Positions 39,852 to 51,916 of a stretch of 64,000 bases of DNA are shown here, piece by piece. Within the stretch, counting starts at the first letter, position 1. Every line of letters starts with the position of its first letter. The notes beneath the pieces are model-generated. The model was given only the letters and a program-made list of their open reading frames with translations, ran no database searches and was not told where the DNA came from. A program made the position numbers and the translations under genes. The DNA comes from Streptomyces sp. NBC_01476. Its GTDB lineage: Bacteria; Actinomycetota; Actinomycetes; Streptomycetales; Streptomycetaceae. Where the stretch lies: positions 905,501 to 969,500 of the forward strand of contig NZ_CP109446.1 of NCBI RefSeq assembly GCF_036227265.1. The letters are read 5' to 3'.

Positions 39852-42205
39852 TCAGCCATCCGGCGTACGAGGTCGCGCCGTGGGCGCTGCGCGAGCGCCA
39901 GTTGAACCTCGCGGTGCTGCCGCAGAGCGAGTCGGTGTTCGCGCTCTCCAACGGCCACATCGGCTGGCGCGGCAATCTCGACGAGGGCGAGCCGAACGGG
40001 CTGCCCGGCACGTATCTCAACGGCCTGCACGAGCTGCATCCGCTGCCGTACGCGGAGGCCGGCTACGGCTACCCGGAGTCCGGGCAGACGGTCATCAACG
40101 TCACCAACGGCAAGCTGATCCGGCTGCTGGTCGACGACGAGCCGTTCGACCTGCGCTACGGCACCATCCGTATGCACGAGCGGGAGCTGGACCTGCGGGC
40201 CGGGGTGCTGCGCCGGGTCTGCGAGTGGGTGTCGCCGGCCGGCCGGGCGATCCGGGTCCGCTCCACCCGGATGGTCTCCTTCCAGCAGCGCGCGGTGGCG
40301 GCGATCTCCTACGAGGTCGAGCCGGTGGACGAGCAGGTCCGGGTGGTCGTGCAGTCGGAGCTGATCGCCAACGAGGAGATCCCGCGGGTGGCCGGCGACC
40401 CCCGGGTGGCGGCCGCGCTGGAGTCGCCGCTGCGCGCCGAGGAGAATCAGGCCTTCGGCACCCGGCTGCGGCTGGTGCACTCCACCGTGCGCAGCCAGTT
40501 GCGGGTGGCGACCGCGGCCGACCACCAGGTCCACGGCCCGGACGGGACCAAGATCTCGGCCGAGTCCGGTGACGACATCAGCCGGCTGACCGTGACCGCG
40601 GTGCTGAACCCGGGCGAGAAGCTGGGTCTGGAGAAGTTCGTGGCGTACGGCTGGTCGGCGACCCGTTCGCTGCCGGCGCTGCGCGATCAGGCGGACGCGG
40701 CGCTGGTCGGTGCCCGGGACACCGGCTGGCAGGGCCTGCTGGACCAGCAGCGCGCCTATCTGGACGACTTCTGGGAGCGCGCCGACGTCGAGGTGGACGG
40801 CGACACCGAGATCCAGCAGGCGGTCCGCTTCGGGCTCTTCCATGTGCTGCAGACCGGCGCCCGGGCCGAGGAGCGGGCCATCCCGGCGAAGGGGCTGACC
40901 GGCTCCGGCTACGACGGGCACACCTTCTGGGACGCCGAGACCTTCGTCCTGCCGCTGCTCACCTTCACCTCGCCGCGGGCCGCCTCCGAGGTGCTGCGCT
41001 GGCGGTACAACACCCTGCCGGCGGCGCGCGAACGGGCCCGCCAGCTGGGCCTGTCAGGAGCGGCCTTCCCCTGGCGGACCATCACCGGCGAGGAGGCGTC
41101 GAGCTACTGGCCGGCCGGCACCGCGGCCTTCCACGTCAACGCGGACATCGCCGACGCGGTGGTCCGGTACGTGGCGGCCACCGGCGACGAGGAGTTCGAC
41201 AAGGACACCGGCCTCGAACTGCTGGTGGAGACCGCCCGGTTGTGGCGTTCGCTGGGTCACCACGACCACGCGGGCGCCTTCCACATCGACGGGGTGACCG
41301 GGCCCGACGAGTACAGCGCCGTCGCCGACGACAACGTCTACACCAACCTGATGGCGCAGGCGAACCTGGTGGCGGCGGCCGACGCGGCCGAACGCCACCC
41401 CCGGCATGCGGCGGCACTGGGGGTACAGGCCGAGGAGACCGCGGCCTGGCGGGACGCGGCGGCGGCGATGACCGTGCCGTACAACAAGGACCTGGGCGTG
41501 CACGAGCAGTCCAAGGGCTACACCCGGCACGAGGTGTGGAACTTCGCCGGCACCGCCCCCGAGCACTACCCGCTGCTGCTCAACTACCCCTACTTCGACC
41601 TGTACCGCAAGCAGGTGGTCAAGCAGGCCGACCTGGTGCTGGCGATGTATCTGCGCGGTGACGCCTTCACCCAGGAGGAGAAGGTCCGCAACTTCGCCTA
41701 CTACGAGCCGCTGACGGTAAGGGACTCCTCCCTGTCGGCGTACTGCCAGTCGGTGATCGCCGCCGAGTGCGGCCATCTCCAGCTGGCGCACGACTACTTG
41801 GGCGAGTCGGCGCTGATGGACCTGGAGGACCTGGAGGACAACGCCCGCGACGGGCTGCACATCGCGGCGCTGGCCGGCACCTGGACGGCGCTGGTGGCGG
41901 GGTTCGGCGGCATGCGGCTCTTCGACGGCGACTCGATCCGGTTCGCGCCCCGGCTGCCCGACGCGCTCAGCCGGGTCGCCTTCCGGCTGCTCTTCCGCGG
42001 CCGGCGGCTGCGGGTGGAGTTCACCGGCACCTCCGTGACGTACACCCTGGCCGAGGGGGCGCCGGTGGAGGTGCTGCACTACGAGGAGCCGTTCACGCTG
42101 ACCACTGAGCGGCCGGTGGTGCGCAAGGTGCCCGCCTACCCGCACCGGCCGGAGCCGACACAGCCGCCCGGCCGGGCCCCGCGCCGGCGCCACCACCCGG
42201 GCTGA
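39848..42205 (+). CDS. glycoside hydrolase family 65 disaccharide phosphorylase
   Basis: The 785-residue protein starts at GTG 39848. The N-terminal 270 residues form the super-sandwich domain (SVFALSNGHIGWRGNLDEGEP). The (alpha/alpha)6 catalytic barrel contains AKGLTGSGYDGHTFWDAETF and the catalytic acid in GVTGPDEYSAVADDNVYTN, where Glu is the general acid. GH65 enzymes phosphorolyse alpha-linked glucose disaccharides such as trehalose, maltose or kojibiose. The neighbouring beta-phosphoglucomutase supports an intracellular route. The last 25 residues are Pro/Arg-rich. Confidence 0.92.
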   Translation: MISHPAYEVAPWALRERQLNLAVLPQSESVFALSNGHIGWRGNLDEGEPNGLPGTYLNGLHELHPLPYAEAGYGYPESGQTVINVTNGKLIRLLVDDEPFDLRYGTIRMHERELDLRAGVLRRVCEWVSPAGRAIRVRSTRMVSFQQRAVAAISYEVEPVDEQVRVVVQSELIANEEIPRVAGDPRVAAALESPLRAEENQAFGTRLRLVHSTVRSQLRVATAADHQVHGPDGTKISAESGDDISRLTVTAVLNPGEKLGLEKFVAYGWSATRSLPALRDQADAALVGARDTGWQGLLDQQRAYLDDFWERADVEVDGDTEIQQAVRFGLFHVLQTGARAEERAIPAKGLTGSGYDGHTFWDAETFVLPLLTFTSPRAASEVLRWRYNTLPAARERARQLGLSGAAFPWRTITGEEASSYWPAGTAAFHVNADIADAVVRYVAATGDEEFDKDTGLELLVETARLWRSLGHHDHAGAFHIDGVTGPDEYSAVADDNVYTNLMAQANLVAAADAAERHPRHAAALGVQAEETAAWRDAAAAMTVPYNKDLGVHEQSKGYTRHEVWNFAGTAPEHYPLLLNYPYFDLYRKQVVKQADLVLAMYLRGDAFTQEEKVRNFAYYEPLTVRDSSLSAYCQSVIAAECGHLQLAHDYLGESALMDLEDLEDNARDGLHIAALAGTWTALVAGFGGMRLFDGDSIRFAPRLPDALSRVAFRLLFRGRRLRVEFTGTSVTYTLAEGAPVEVLHYEEPFTLTTERPVVRKVPAYPHRPEPTQPPGRAPRRRHHPG

Positions 42206-42241
42206 GCGGTTGGTGGCGCCGGTACGGGTCCGGCGGCGGGT

Positions 42242-43228
42242 TCAGAACCAGCCGCGGCGCTTGAACATGAGGTAGAGCACCAGCACGATCGCCGCCATCA
42301 GGCCGAGCGCCGCCGGATAGCCCCAGACCCAGTGCAGCTCCGGCATGTGGTCGAAGTTCATGCCGTAGATGCCGGCGATCATCGTGGGCACCACGGCCAT
42401 CGCGGCCCACGCGGAGATCTTCCGCATGTCGTCGTTCTGCCGGACGCCGACCTGGGTGAGGTGGGCGGCCAGGATGTCGGAGAGCAGCCGGTCCAGGCCG
42501 TCCCCTGCCTCGTTCGCCCGGTCCAGGTGATCGGCGACGTCGCGGAAGAACGGCTTGGTCTCGTGGGTGACGTACGGCGCCGTGCCGGCCGCGAGCCGGC
42601 TCATCGGCGCGGTCAGCGGCCCGGTCGCCCGGCGGAACTCCAGCACCTGCCGCTTGAAGGAGTAGATGACGGCCGCCACCGGCCCGGAGTCGCCGCCGGA
42701 CGGGGCGAAGACCTGCTCCTCCAGTTCCTGCAGGTCGACCTGGAGCTCCGCGGCGATGTCCAGGTACGCGTCCACCACCGCGTCGCAGACCGCGTAGAGC
42801 ACCGCGACGGGGCCGGTCCGCAGGATGTCGGGGGACCCCTCCATCCGGGCCCGCACCTGGGAGCCGATCCTGGAGTGGCCGTGCCGGACGGTGACCACGA
42901 AGGACTCGCCGATGAAGACCATCAGCTCGCTCGCATTGACCGTGGCCTTCGCGTCGTCGTAGGTCAGCGGCCGCACCACGGTGAACAGCGCGCCCTCGTA
43001 GGCCTCCATCTTGGGGCGCTGGTGTGCCTTCAGCGCGTCCTCGACGGCCAGCGGGTGCAGCCCGAACTCCGAGCTCAGCAGGTCGAACTCCTCGGCGGTC
43101 GGCTCGTTCATCCCGACCCAGATGAACGAGTCGTCGCCCGACGTGCGGCACGCCGCGAGCGCGTCGGAGAGGTCACCGGGGGTCTCGGCGCGGCGGCCGT
43201 CCCGGTAGATGGCACAGTCCACGATCAC
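42242..43228 (-). CDS. corA: CorA-family magnesium transporter
   Basis: The 328-residue protein starts at GTG 43228 after AAAGGA. A long soluble alpha/beta funnel domain (residues 1-260) is followed by two C-terminal membrane helices, with the diagnostic YGMNF (Gly-Met-Asn) at the end of the first and the loop DHMPELHWVWG between them. It should form a pentameric Mg2+ (or Co2+/Ni2+) channel. It is convergent with the GH65 gene. Confidence 0.93.
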   Translation of the reverse strand: MIVDCAIYRDGRRAETPGDLSDALAACRTSGDDSFIWVGMNEPTAEEFDLLSSEFGLHPLAVEDALKAHQRPKMEAYEGALFTVVRPLTYDDAKATVNASELMVFIGESFVVTVRHGHSRIGSQVRARMEGSPDILRTGPVAVLYAVCDAVVDAYLDIAAELQVDLQELEEQVFAPSGGDSGPVAAVIYSFKRQVLEFRRATGPLTAPMSRLAAGTAPYVTHETKPFFRDVADHLDRANEAGDGLDRLLSDILAAHLTQVGVRQNDDMRKISAWAAMAVVPTMIAGIYGMNFDHMPELHWVWGYPAALGLMAAIVLVLYLMFKRRGWF

Positions 43229-43329
43229 GCTGTCATCCTTTCCGCGCCCGCGCGCAGTCGTACCAGGCCGCACCGCGGCACGGGGCGTTGCGTCCCTCAC
43301 CCCCAACGATCACCTGCCCCGGAATGTGC

Positions 43330-44301
43330 TCAGCCCTCCGGAACGGTTCTGGGCGCCGGAACCGGGAGCTCCCGGGCGGCGCGGGCCCGGGAGTGCTCCA
43401 CGTTGAAGTGGGCGCCGACCATCAGGGCCAGATTGGAGAACCAGAGCCACACCAGGAACACCACGGTCCCGGCCAGCGGCCCGTACAGCCGGTTGTACGT
43501 ACCCAGGTGCGCGGTGTAGGCGGCGAAGCCGGCCGATGTGGCGAGCCACAGCACCACCGCGAGGGCGCCGCCGGGGGCGAGCGAGCGCAGCGAGCGGGTG
43601 CCGCGCGGCCCGGACCTGAAGAGCACCAGGACCAGCGCGGAGGCCACCACCACCAGGGCCGGCCAGCGCAGGCTCCGCCAGGCGACGAGCGCCGCGTCGT
43701 CCATGTGCAGCAGCGCCCCGGTCCGGTGGGCCAGCGCGCCGGTCACCACCAGGCACAGGGCGCTGGCCACCAGCAGCACCAGCAGCGCCGCCGAGGTGAA
43801 GACCACCCGCGGCACGGTCCGCCAGGCCGGGCGGCGGTCGGTGACACCGTGCATGAGGTGCAGCGCCCGCCGGAAGACGCTGGCGTACGCGCACGACGAC
43901 CAGATCGCGCCGGCCCCGCCGCCCACCGACAGCGACAGGCTCGCCGACTTGTCCCGGGCCATGTCCTGCAGCGCCTGGGCCACCACCGGCCGCGACTCGG
44001 CGGGCAGCAGCGTGGTGATGCCCGCGGACAGTCCGCCTTCCGATGCACCGCCGGTCAGGCCGACCAGCGAGACGGTCATCAGCAGCGCCGGGAAGATCGC
44101 CAGCACCGCGTAGTACGTCAGGGCCGCGGCCCGCTCGGTGGCGTCCTTGTCCCAGGCCGCGGCGATCGCACGCACCAGGGTGCGGCCGAAGCGCCACACG
44201 GCGGTCAGCCGCCGCAGGCGCGGGCGGCGGGCATGTCCCGCTTCCCGGCCGGTCCCGCTCTTGCGCACTGCCCGGGACGCCGCGCTCTCCCCAGTCCCCA
44301 C
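43330..44301 (-). CDS. YihY/BrkB-family inner membrane protein
   Basis: The 323-residue protein starts at GTG 44301, six bases after GGAGGG. RAAALTYYAVLAIFPALLMTVSLVG is the hallmark start of the family, followed by five more hydrophobic segments (VFRRALHLMHGV, LVLLVASALCLVV, ALVVVASALVLVLF, and WLWFSNLALMVGAHFN near the end). The biochemical role is not settled; older ribonuclease BN annotations for this family are incorrect. Confidence 0.88.
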   Translation of the reverse strand: MGTGESAASRAVRKSGTGREAGHARRPRLRRLTAVWRFGRTLVRAIAAAWDKDATERAAALTYYAVLAIFPALLMTVSLVGLTGGASEGGLSAGITTLLPAESRPVVAQALQDMARDKSASLSLSVGGGAGAIWSSCAYASVFRRALHLMHGVTDRRPAWRTVPRVVFTSAALLVLLVASALCLVVTGALAHRTGALLHMDDAALVAWRSLRWPALVVVASALVLVLFRSGPRGTRSLRSLAPGGALAVVLWLATSAGFAAYTAHLGTYNRLYGPLAGTVVFLVWLWFSNLALMVGAHFNVEHSRARAARELPVPAPRTVPEG

Positions 44302-44463
44302 CCTTGACCCTCCACCTTCGAACGGGCCGTCGCCGCCTTGGTGTGTATGCCCGCGCGGGATCGCTTCATGGCAGCCCAGGGCGGCTGTTCGGCCTGAATG
44401 CCGGTGCACCCGGCGGGCACACGGTACGGCAGGGCGACCCGCCCCTACCGAGGAGGACGGACG

Positions 44464-44664
44464 ATGTCCGAAAGAACCGATCCCGCGATGCCCGCACCCG
44501 AGCCGAACCTGGACCGACCGGGCGAACCGGACTGGGGCCCGACCCCGGTCCCCATCCAGGAGCCCGCCGCCGAACCCCGCGGTGCCCGCACCGGCGCGCT
44601 GGCGATCCTGGGCGTGGTGGTGATCATCGCGATCGTGGCTCTGGTCTGGGCGCTGGTGCGCTGA
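44464..44664 (+). CDS. small single-pass membrane protein (DUF6480-like)
   Basis: A 66-residue protein from ATG 44464 after GAGGAGGAC. The first 40 residues are Pro/Glu-rich; residues 44-65 form one membrane helix (GALAILGVVVIIAIVALVWAL) with a terminal Arg. This resembles short actinobacterial proteins annotated DUF6480, by pattern only. Divergent from the BrkB gene. Confidence 0.65.
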   Translation: MSERTDPAMPAPEPNLDRPGEPDWGPTPVPIQEPAAEPRGARTGALAILGVVVIIAIVALVWALVR

Positions 44665-44837
44665 CCGGCCCCGCCACCGCCGTCGGCGCCTGAGTGCGGT
44701 GCGCGGCCGGCACGCGCTCCTGGACGTGCTCCCGGACGACCGGGACGACTCGCGGGCCGCCTGCGCGGCTCGCGGGCGCGGAACCGGGATGCTGGGCGGA
44801 CCGGCGCGGTGCGCTCCGGGCACGGAAGGGAGCCGCA

Positions 44838-46128
<1,291 letters not shown>

Positions 46129-46151
<23 letters not shown>

Positions 46152-46839
46152 ACTGTCCGCCGCCTTCGACCACGCCGCGGCCGGCTACGACCGGCTGACC
46201 GCCTTCAACCCCGGCTACCACGCCGGCCTGCGCCGGTCCGCGCGGCGGCTGCGGCTGCCCGGCGGCGGCGCGGGGCTGCACCTGCTCGACCTGGGGTGCG
46301 GCACCGGCGCCTCCACCGCGGCGCTGCTCGCGGTGGCGCCCCGGGCCCGGATCACCGCGGTGGACGCCTCGCTCGGCATGCTGGCCGGGGCGCGGGCCAA
46401 GCGGTGGCCGCCGGGGGTGCGCTTCGTGCACGCGCCGGTGGAACTGCTCGCCGGGGCCGGGGTGGAGGGCCCCTTCGACGGGGCACTTGCCGCCTACCTC
46501 TTCCGGAATGTCACCGACCCCGACGCGGTGCTCGGCGCGGTACGGGAACTGCTGGCGCCTGGCGGGCGGCTCGCGGTCCACGAGTACACCCTCAGCGGCC
46601 GGCCGGTGCACCGCGCGGTGTGGAACACGGTCTGCTCGACGGTGGTGCAGCCGGCCGGGGCGCTCAGCGGCGACCGGGAGCTGTACCGGTATCTGCGGCG
46701 CAGTGTGCTGGAGTTCGACACCGCGCCGGCCTTCGCCGGACGGCTGGCTGCGGCCGGTTTCGAGGCGGTACGTGCGCTGCCGATGCCCGGCTGGCAGACC
46801 GGCATCGTGCACACCTTCCTCGGCCGGACGCCCCGGTGA
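46129..46839 (+). CDS. crtT: carotenoid-cluster SAM methyltransferase
   Basis: The 236-residue protein from ATG 46129 has a UbiE-like fold: AFDHAAAGYDRLTAFNPGYH at the N-terminus, LLDLGCGTGASTAALLA (motif I), and AYLFRNVTDPDAVLGAVRELLAPGGRLAVHEY. The name follows gene order crtY-crtT-crtU known from described Streptomyces clusters. Its exact product in carotenoid modification is unclear. GAAGGGACC precedes the ATG. Its stop overlaps the crtU start (GTGA). Confidence 0.85.
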
Positions 46840-48389
46840 CCGCCCCCGCGGGCGCCCGCAGGGGCCGCGACCGGCGGGCCGAGGTGCTGCCCGCCGCTCC
46901 CGGGCGCCCCCGGGCCGACCCGGCAGGGCCCCCGCGGGTCGCGGTGGCGGGCGGCGGCATCGCCGGGCTCGCGGCGGCCACCGCACTCGCCGAACGCGGC
47001 GTGCGGGTGGTGCTCTTCGAGCGCGGGACGGAGCTCGGCGGCCGGCTCAGCGGCTGGCGGACGGTGCTCGCGGACGGCTCGGCCGCGACGATGAGCCGCG
47101 GCTTCCACGCCTTCTTCCGCCAGTACTACAACCTGCGCGGACTGCTGCGCCGTGTCGACCCGGGGCTGAGCATGCTCACCCCGCTGCCGGACTATCCGCT
47201 CCAGCACAGCGCGGGACCGCGCGACAGCTTCGCCCGCGTCCCGCGCACCCCGCCCTGGAGCGCGCTGGGCTTCGTCGCCCGCAGCCCCAGCTTCGGTCTG
47301 CGCGACCTGGCCGCCATGGACCCGGTGGCCGCGCTGCCGCTGCTGGACGTCCGGGTGCCCGGCGTCTACGACCGCCTGGACACGGTCAGCGCCGCGGACT
47401 TCCTTGACCGCATCGGCTTCCCGCCGGCCGCCCGGCACCTGGCCTTCGAGGTCTTCTCCCGCAGCTTCTTCGTCGACCCGCGTCACCTGTCCGCCGCCGA
47501 ACTGGCACTGATGTTCCACATCTACTTCCTCGGGTCGAGCGAGGGCCTGCTCTTCGACGTGCCCGCCGAGCCCTTCCCCGACGCCCTGTGGGACCCGCTC
47601 TGCGGCTACCTGGAAGGACACGGCGTCCAGGTGCGCCGCGGGGAGGCGGTCGAGTCGGTGACGCCGTCCGCCGACGGCGCCCGGGCCACGGTGCGCACCG
47701 CCGGCGGCTCCGGCACCTACGACGGGGTGGTCCTCGCCCTGGACACCGCCGGCCTGCGGGCGGTGGCCGCCGCGTCCCCGGACCTCGGGGACGCCGGCTG
47801 GCGGGCCGGGATCGACGCTCTGCGTACCGCTCCGCCGTTCCTCGTCTCCCGGCTCTGGCTCGACCGCCCGACCGAGCCCGGCCGGCCCGGCTTCCTCGGC
47901 ACCAGCGGCTACGGCCCGCTGGACAACGTCAGCGCCCTGCACACCTGGGAGGGCGAGGCGGCCCGCTGGGCGGCGGCCTCCGGCGGCTCGGTGCTCGAAC
48001 TCCACGCCTACGCCGTCGATCCGGCCGCCGACCGCGCCGCGCTCCAGGACCGGCTGGTCGGCGAACTGCACCGGGTCCACCCCGAGACCCGGGACGCCAG
48101 GATCATCGACGCCCGCCACGAGTGGCGCGCCGACTGCCCGCTCTTCCCGGTCGGTGGTTACCGGGACCGGCCCGGGGTGCGCACCCCGGCGCCCAGCGTG
48201 ATGCTGGCCGGCGACCTGGTCCGCACCGGCCTCCCGGTGGCGCTGATGGAGCGGGCCGCCACGACCGGTTTCCTCGCCGCCAACGCCCTGCTGGCACGGT
48301 GGGGGGTGCGCGGTCAGACCCTGTGGACGGTCCCGGCACGGGGACGGACGGCGGCCCTGCGCGCGCTCGGCGCGCTGGCCGCCCGCTGA
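46836..48389 (+). CDS. crtU: carotene desaturase/methyl-shifting oxidoreductase, CrtU type
   Basis: The 517-residue protein starts at GTG 46836 within the crtT stop. VAVAGGGIAGLAAATALAERG binds FAD; LGGRLSGW, SRGFHAFFRQYYNLRGLL and DALWDPLCGYLEGHGVQV follow the pattern of CrtU and related desaturases. It converts the beta-ionone rings of beta-carotene to aromatic phi-rings, giving isorenieratene. The C-terminus GDLVRTGLPVALMERAATTG is the second FAD contact. It is convergent with the Rieske gene, 13 bases away. Confidence 0.9.
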   Translation: MTAPAGARRGRDRRAEVLPAAPGRPRADPAGPPRVAVAGGGIAGLAAATALAERGVRVVLFERGTELGGRLSGWRTVLADGSAATMSRGFHAFFRQYYNLRGLLRRVDPGLSMLTPLPDYPLQHSAGPRDSFARVPRTPPWSALGFVARSPSFGLRDLAAMDPVAALPLLDVRVPGVYDRLDTVSAADFLDRIGFPPAARHLAFEVFSRSFFVDPRHLSAAELALMFHIYFLGSSEGLLFDVPAEPFPDALWDPLCGYLEGHGVQVRRGEAVESVTPSADGARATVRTAGGSGTYDGVVLALDTAGLRAVAAASPDLGDAGWRAGIDALRTAPPFLVSRLWLDRPTEPGRPGFLGTSGYGPLDNVSALHTWEGEAARWAAASGGSVLELHAYAVDPAADRAALQDRLVGELHRVHPETRDARIIDARHEWRADCPLFPVGGYRDRPGVRTPAPSVMLAGDLVRTGLPVALMERAATTGFLAANALLARWGVRGQTLWTVPARGRTAALRALGALAAR

Positions 48390-48402
48390 CCGGCGCCGCC
48401 GC

Positions 48403-49380
48403 TCAGCCCGGGAAGCGGCCCGAACTGCGCAGCGCCCAGCGCCTTTCGGCGTAGGCGAGGTCGTCGCGCCACAGCCGCCCGGCCGCGGCCCGCATCAGCG
48501 GGCGCAGCAGGGGAGCCGCGGCGCGGGCGGCGGCGAAGCCGCGGCGGGCGGACGTGGCGAGCACCGCTTCGGTCACCTCGGTGCGCGGCCGGCCGGTGCC
48601 GTCGGGGCCCAGCGGGGTGGCGTGGGTCTCGACGGCGGAGCCGCGCCCCTCGCCGTCGGTGATGTGCATGACGACGGTACGGGGTTCGGGCGCGCTGAAG
48701 ACCGCCCGCACCGGGACCACCAGGCGCCCGGCGACCTTGAAGGAGACCTGGACGGTGAAGGAGTCCTCGGCCCCGGGGTCCACCACGGTGAGGTCCACGA
48801 AGGAGTAGGGGTGGAACCAGGCGCCGTGCCAGGGGTCGAGGCGGTTGGCGACGACATCCTCGGGTTCGCAGGTTCCGGTGGCGCTGTAGACGGCGGCGAC
48901 GGTCGCGGCAGGCTGCGGGCGGGCCGGGACGACCGGCCGGTCCAGCGGTTCCCCGCCGCCGGCCGCGTCGAGCCGCACCCACGCCAGGACACCGTCGTCG
49001 TGGGCGGGGAAGGCGGACCAGCCGGCCACCGGCCGGGTGCCGCCCAGGGCCAGCCCGTGCCAGTGGCAGCGCAGGGTGCCGCAGCGCACCACCGCGTCCT
49101 TGAGGGGTGCGCCCAGGTGCGGGCAGGCGCCGGGCCCCGCGACCAGCCGGCCGCGGGCGTCGCGCCAGGCCACCACCTCGGCGCCGGCGACGGTACGGCC
49201 GAAGGGGCGGTCGGCGGTGACCGCGCTGGACGCACCGAGCACGTACCAGTTGCCGGACGGGCGGTCCTGGGCGCGCTTCAGGGCCGCCGCGATCAGCGCG
49301 GGTCTGGCGTCCTGCCAGGTGGGTCGCTGCTCCTCCCACCGGACCGCACCCCGGCGCAAGCTGAGCGGGATCCGGATCAT
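48403..49380 (-). CDS. Rieske [2Fe-2S] protein (DUF5914-like), in the crtV position
   Basis: The 325-residue protein starts at ATG 49380, overlapping the crtB stop (ATGA). Residues about 45-130 form a Rieske domain: [25 protein letters not shown] has the Cys-x-His and Cys-x-x-His ligands. The remainder is a larger beta/alpha domain resembling the C-terminal part of DUF5914 proteins found with carotenoid genes. Rieske oxygenases of this kind hydroxylate or desaturate hydrophobic rings. In published convergent clusters the last gene of this arm is called crtV; here the product is clearly a Rieske protein. Its reaction is unknown. Confidence 0.82.
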   Translation of the reverse strand: MIRIPLSLRRGAVRWEEQRPTWQDARPALIAAALKRAQDRPSGNWYVLGASSAVTADRPFGRTVAGAEVVAWRDARGRLVAGPGACPHLGAPLKDAVVRCGTLRCHWHGLALGGTRPVAGWSAFPAHDDGVLAWVRLDAAGGGEPLDRPVVPARPQPAATVAAVYSATGTCEPEDVVANRLDPWHGAWFHPYSFVDLTVVDPGAEDSFTVQVSFKVAGRLVVPVRAVFSAPEPRTVVMHITDGEGRGSAVETHATPLGPDGTGRPRTEVTEAVLATSARRGFAAARAAAPLLRPLMRAAAGRLWRDDLAYAERRWALRSSGRFPG

Positions 49381-50369
49381 GCGGCAGCCTCCGCCAGGGC
49401 GAACGGCCCTCCCGTGCCGGGCGGTTCGGCGGCCCGGGCGGCCCGCAGCCGGGCCGCGCCGACCCGGACCAGGCCGTCCAGCGCCACCGAGGCGCGTACC
49501 CGCCGGGGCACCGCGGAGCGCCGGTGCAAGGCCGCGTAGCCGTCGTCCGCCACCGCGGTGACGATGCCGCCGTACAGCACGCACGCGGTCCGGACGCAGG
49601 GCCGGGCCACCGGGTCGAGCATCGGGATGCCGGGCAGTGCCCGGTGGTAGAAGCCGCGGGTCAGGGCGGCGAAGTCGGCGAGCGCGGCGGTGATCCGGCG
49701 GTCGCGGCGGCCGGTGCCGCGGCTCCACTCCAGACGGGCCCGGTCGACCCCGTGCGCGGCGAGCAGGTCGGCGGGCAGATAGACCCGGCCGCGGTCGAGG
49801 TCCTCGCCCACGTCCCGCAGGAAGTTGGTGAGCTGGAAGGCGATCCCGAGCGCGGCGGCGTGCGGCTCGGCCTCCTCGCGGGGGACGACATGACCGAGTA
49901 CCGGGAGCATCTGCAGGCCGATGACGGCGGCCGAGCCGTGCATGTAGGCGCGCAGGTCGGCGAAGGCCGGGTAGTCGGTGACGTGCAGGTCGGCCCGCAT
50001 CGAGGCCATGAAGTCGGTGAAGTACCGGTGGGCGATGCCGTAGGAGGCGGCGGTGTGCGCCAGTGCCCGCACCACCGGTTCGGTGCCGGGTTCGCCGTGC
50101 AGGCAGCGGTCGAGCCGGCGGCCGAGTCCGGTGAGGGCGGCTTCCCGCTCGGCGGCGGTGGCGCCGCTGCCGAGGTCGTCCACGATGTCGTCGGCCCGGC
50201 GGGCGAAGCCGTAGAGCGCGTGCACGGCGGGGCGGCGGGCGGCGGGCAGCAGCCGGGTGGCGAGGAAGTACGTCCGGCCGTGGCGGGAGTTGAGCAGCCG
50301 GCAGGCCAGATAGTCGGCCCGCAGCGCGGGGTCGTGGATTCCGGCGGCGTCGAGTTCGTGTCGGGGCAT
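49377..50369 (-). CDS. crtB: phytoene synthase
   Basis: The 330-residue head-to-head prenyl synthase has [13 protein letters not shown] (first Asp-rich motif) and [18 protein letters not shown] (second). [22 protein letters not shown] matches the N-terminal helices. It condenses two geranylgeranyl diphosphates to phytoene. It is 5 bases downstream of crtI on the minus strand. Confidence 0.94.
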   Translation of the reverse strand: MPRHELDAAGIHDPALRADYLACRLLNSRHGRTYFLATRLLPAARRPAVHALYGFARRADDIVDDLGSGATAAEREAALTGLGRRLDRCLHGEPGTEPVVRALAHTAASYGIAHRYFTDFMASMRADLHVTDYPAFADLRAYMHGSAAVIGLQMLPVLGHVVPREEAEPHAAALGIAFQLTNFLRDVGEDLDRGRVYLPADLLAAHGVDRARLEWSRGTGRRDRRITAALADFAALTRGFYHRALPGIPMLDPVARPCVRTACVLYGGIVTAVADDGYAALHRRSAVPRRVRASVALDGLVRVGAARLRAARAAEPPGTGGPFALAEAAA

Positions 50370-50374
50370 GCGCG

Positions 50375-51916
50375 TTATCCCTCGTCGGCGGCCGGTGGCC
50401 GGGTGCGGACCGGACGTCCGGGCAGGCGGCGCCGGGGCGGCGCCCCGGTGATGCGGGCGGCGGCGAGCTTCCCGGAGATCAGGACGGTCGGTACGCCCAC
50501 CCCGGGGGTCGTGCCGCAGCCGGCCAGCACCACGTTGTCGGCGCCGCGGACCAGGTTGGCGGGGCGGAACGGGCCGGTCTGCGCGAAGGTGTGGGCCAGG
50601 GAGAAGGGCGTGCCGGCGGCGTGCCCCTGGTCGGACCAGTCGGCGGGGGTGACCAGGCGCTGCTGCTCGATGGCGGCGCCGAGCCCGGCCAGGCCGCGCT
50701 TTTCCAGTTCGGTCAGGATCGAGTCCCGGTAGCCCGGGCCGAGTTCACGCCAGTCCGCCGGGCCGGGGCCGATGTCGGTGTTGGGGCAGGGCGCCAGGAC
50801 GTAGTGCAGATGACGGCCGGGGGGCGCGAGGTCCGGGTCGTGGGTGGTGGGCCGGGTGATGAGCAGTGAGGGGTCGGTCATCAGCTGTCCCGAGGAGGTG
50901 AGTTCCTCGAAGGTCTGCTCCCACGCGGCCCCGAAGGAGATGGTGTGATGGGCCAGTTCGGGCCAGGTGCGGTCGGTGCCCGCGTGCAGGACCACCGCGG
51001 ACGGCGAGCGGCGCAGCCGCACCGGGCGGCGCGGGGTCCGGCCCAGCAGCCGGTAGGCGTGCGGGAGTTCGCAGCTGAGGACCACCGCGTCGCAGGGGAT
51101 GCGGTCGTGTGCGGTGAGCACCGCGGTGACCCGGCCGGAGCGCTGCTCCAGGCCGGTCACCTCCTGCCGGTAGCGGAAGTCCGCGCCGGCCGCCTCGGCC
51201 GCGCCGGCCAGTGCCCGGGGGACGGCGTGCATGCCGCCGCGCGGGAAGTAGACGCCGGCGACGGTGTCCATGTAGGCGATCACGGCGTACGCGGCCAGCG
51301 CGCGGGCCGGCGGCACCCCCGCGTACAGCGCCTGGAAGGAGAAGACCCGGCGCAGCCGCTCGTCGTGGAGGTGGCGGCCGATCCCGGCGTCGAGGCGGCC
51401 GAAGCCGCCCAGGGCGGCCAGCCGGGCGAGGTCGGGGTGGAGGAGTTGCAGCGGCGAGTCGAAGTTGGTGTCGATGAAGTGGCGCAACTGGGCGCGGTAG
51501 AGGGCTTCCAGCCAGCCGCGCAGCCGCCGGTAGCCGGCCGCCTCGGCGGGTCCGGCGAAGGCGCGGACCGCCTCTTCCATCTCCTCGGCGCGGGTGTGCA
51601 CATCGAGGCTGCTGCCGTCGGCGAACCTGGCGCGGTAGGCGGGGTGGAGTTCGATCAGCTCCAGGTGGTCCCGCAGTGTCCGGCCGACCGCTGCCAGCGG
51701 CTCCTCCAGCAGGTCCGGCATGGTGAGCACGGTGGGCCCGGTGTCGAAGTGGTAGCCGCCCTGTTCGATCCGGCCGGCCCGCCCGCCGGGCTGCGCGGCG
51801 CGCTCCACCACGGTGACCCGGCGCCCCGCGCCGAGCAGATGCAGGGCGGCGGCGAGCCCGGAGAGGCCGGCGCCGACGACGACGGTGTGCCCTGTGGGGC
51901 CGGGGACCGTTCTCAT
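50375..51916 (-). CDS. crtI: phytoene desaturase
   Basis: The 513-residue protein from ATG 51916 has [24 protein letters not shown] (FAD motif), [22 protein letters not shown], and the bacterial CrtI C-terminal signature [22 protein letters not shown]. It desaturates phytoene to lycopene. The start overlaps the crtE stop (ATGA). A Pro/Arg-rich tail of about 25 residues follows the fold. Confidence 0.94.
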   Translation of the reverse strand: MRTVPGPTGHTVVVGAGLSGLAAALHLLGAGRRVTVVERAAQPGGRAGRIEQGGYHFDTGPTVLTMPDLLEEPLAAVGRTLRDHLELIELHPAYRARFADGSSLDVHTRAEEMEEAVRAFAGPAEAAGYRRLRGWLEALYRAQLRHFIDTNFDSPLQLLHPDLARLAALGGFGRLDAGIGRHLHDERLRRVFSFQALYAGVPPARALAAYAVIAYMDTVAGVYFPRGGMHAVPRALAGAAEAAGADFRYRQEVTGLEQRSGRVTAVLTAHDRIPCDAVVLSCELPHAYRLLGRTPRRPVRLRRSPSAVVLHAGTDRTWPELAHHTISFGAAWEQTFEELTSSGQLMTDPSLLITRPTTHDPDLAPPGRHLHYVLAPCPNTDIGPGPADWRELGPGYRDSILTELEKRGLAGLGAAIEQQRLVTPADWSDQGHAAGTPFSLAHTFAQTGPFRPANLVRGADNVVLAGCGTTPGVGVPTVLISGKLAAARITGAPPRRRLPGRPVRTRPPAADEG

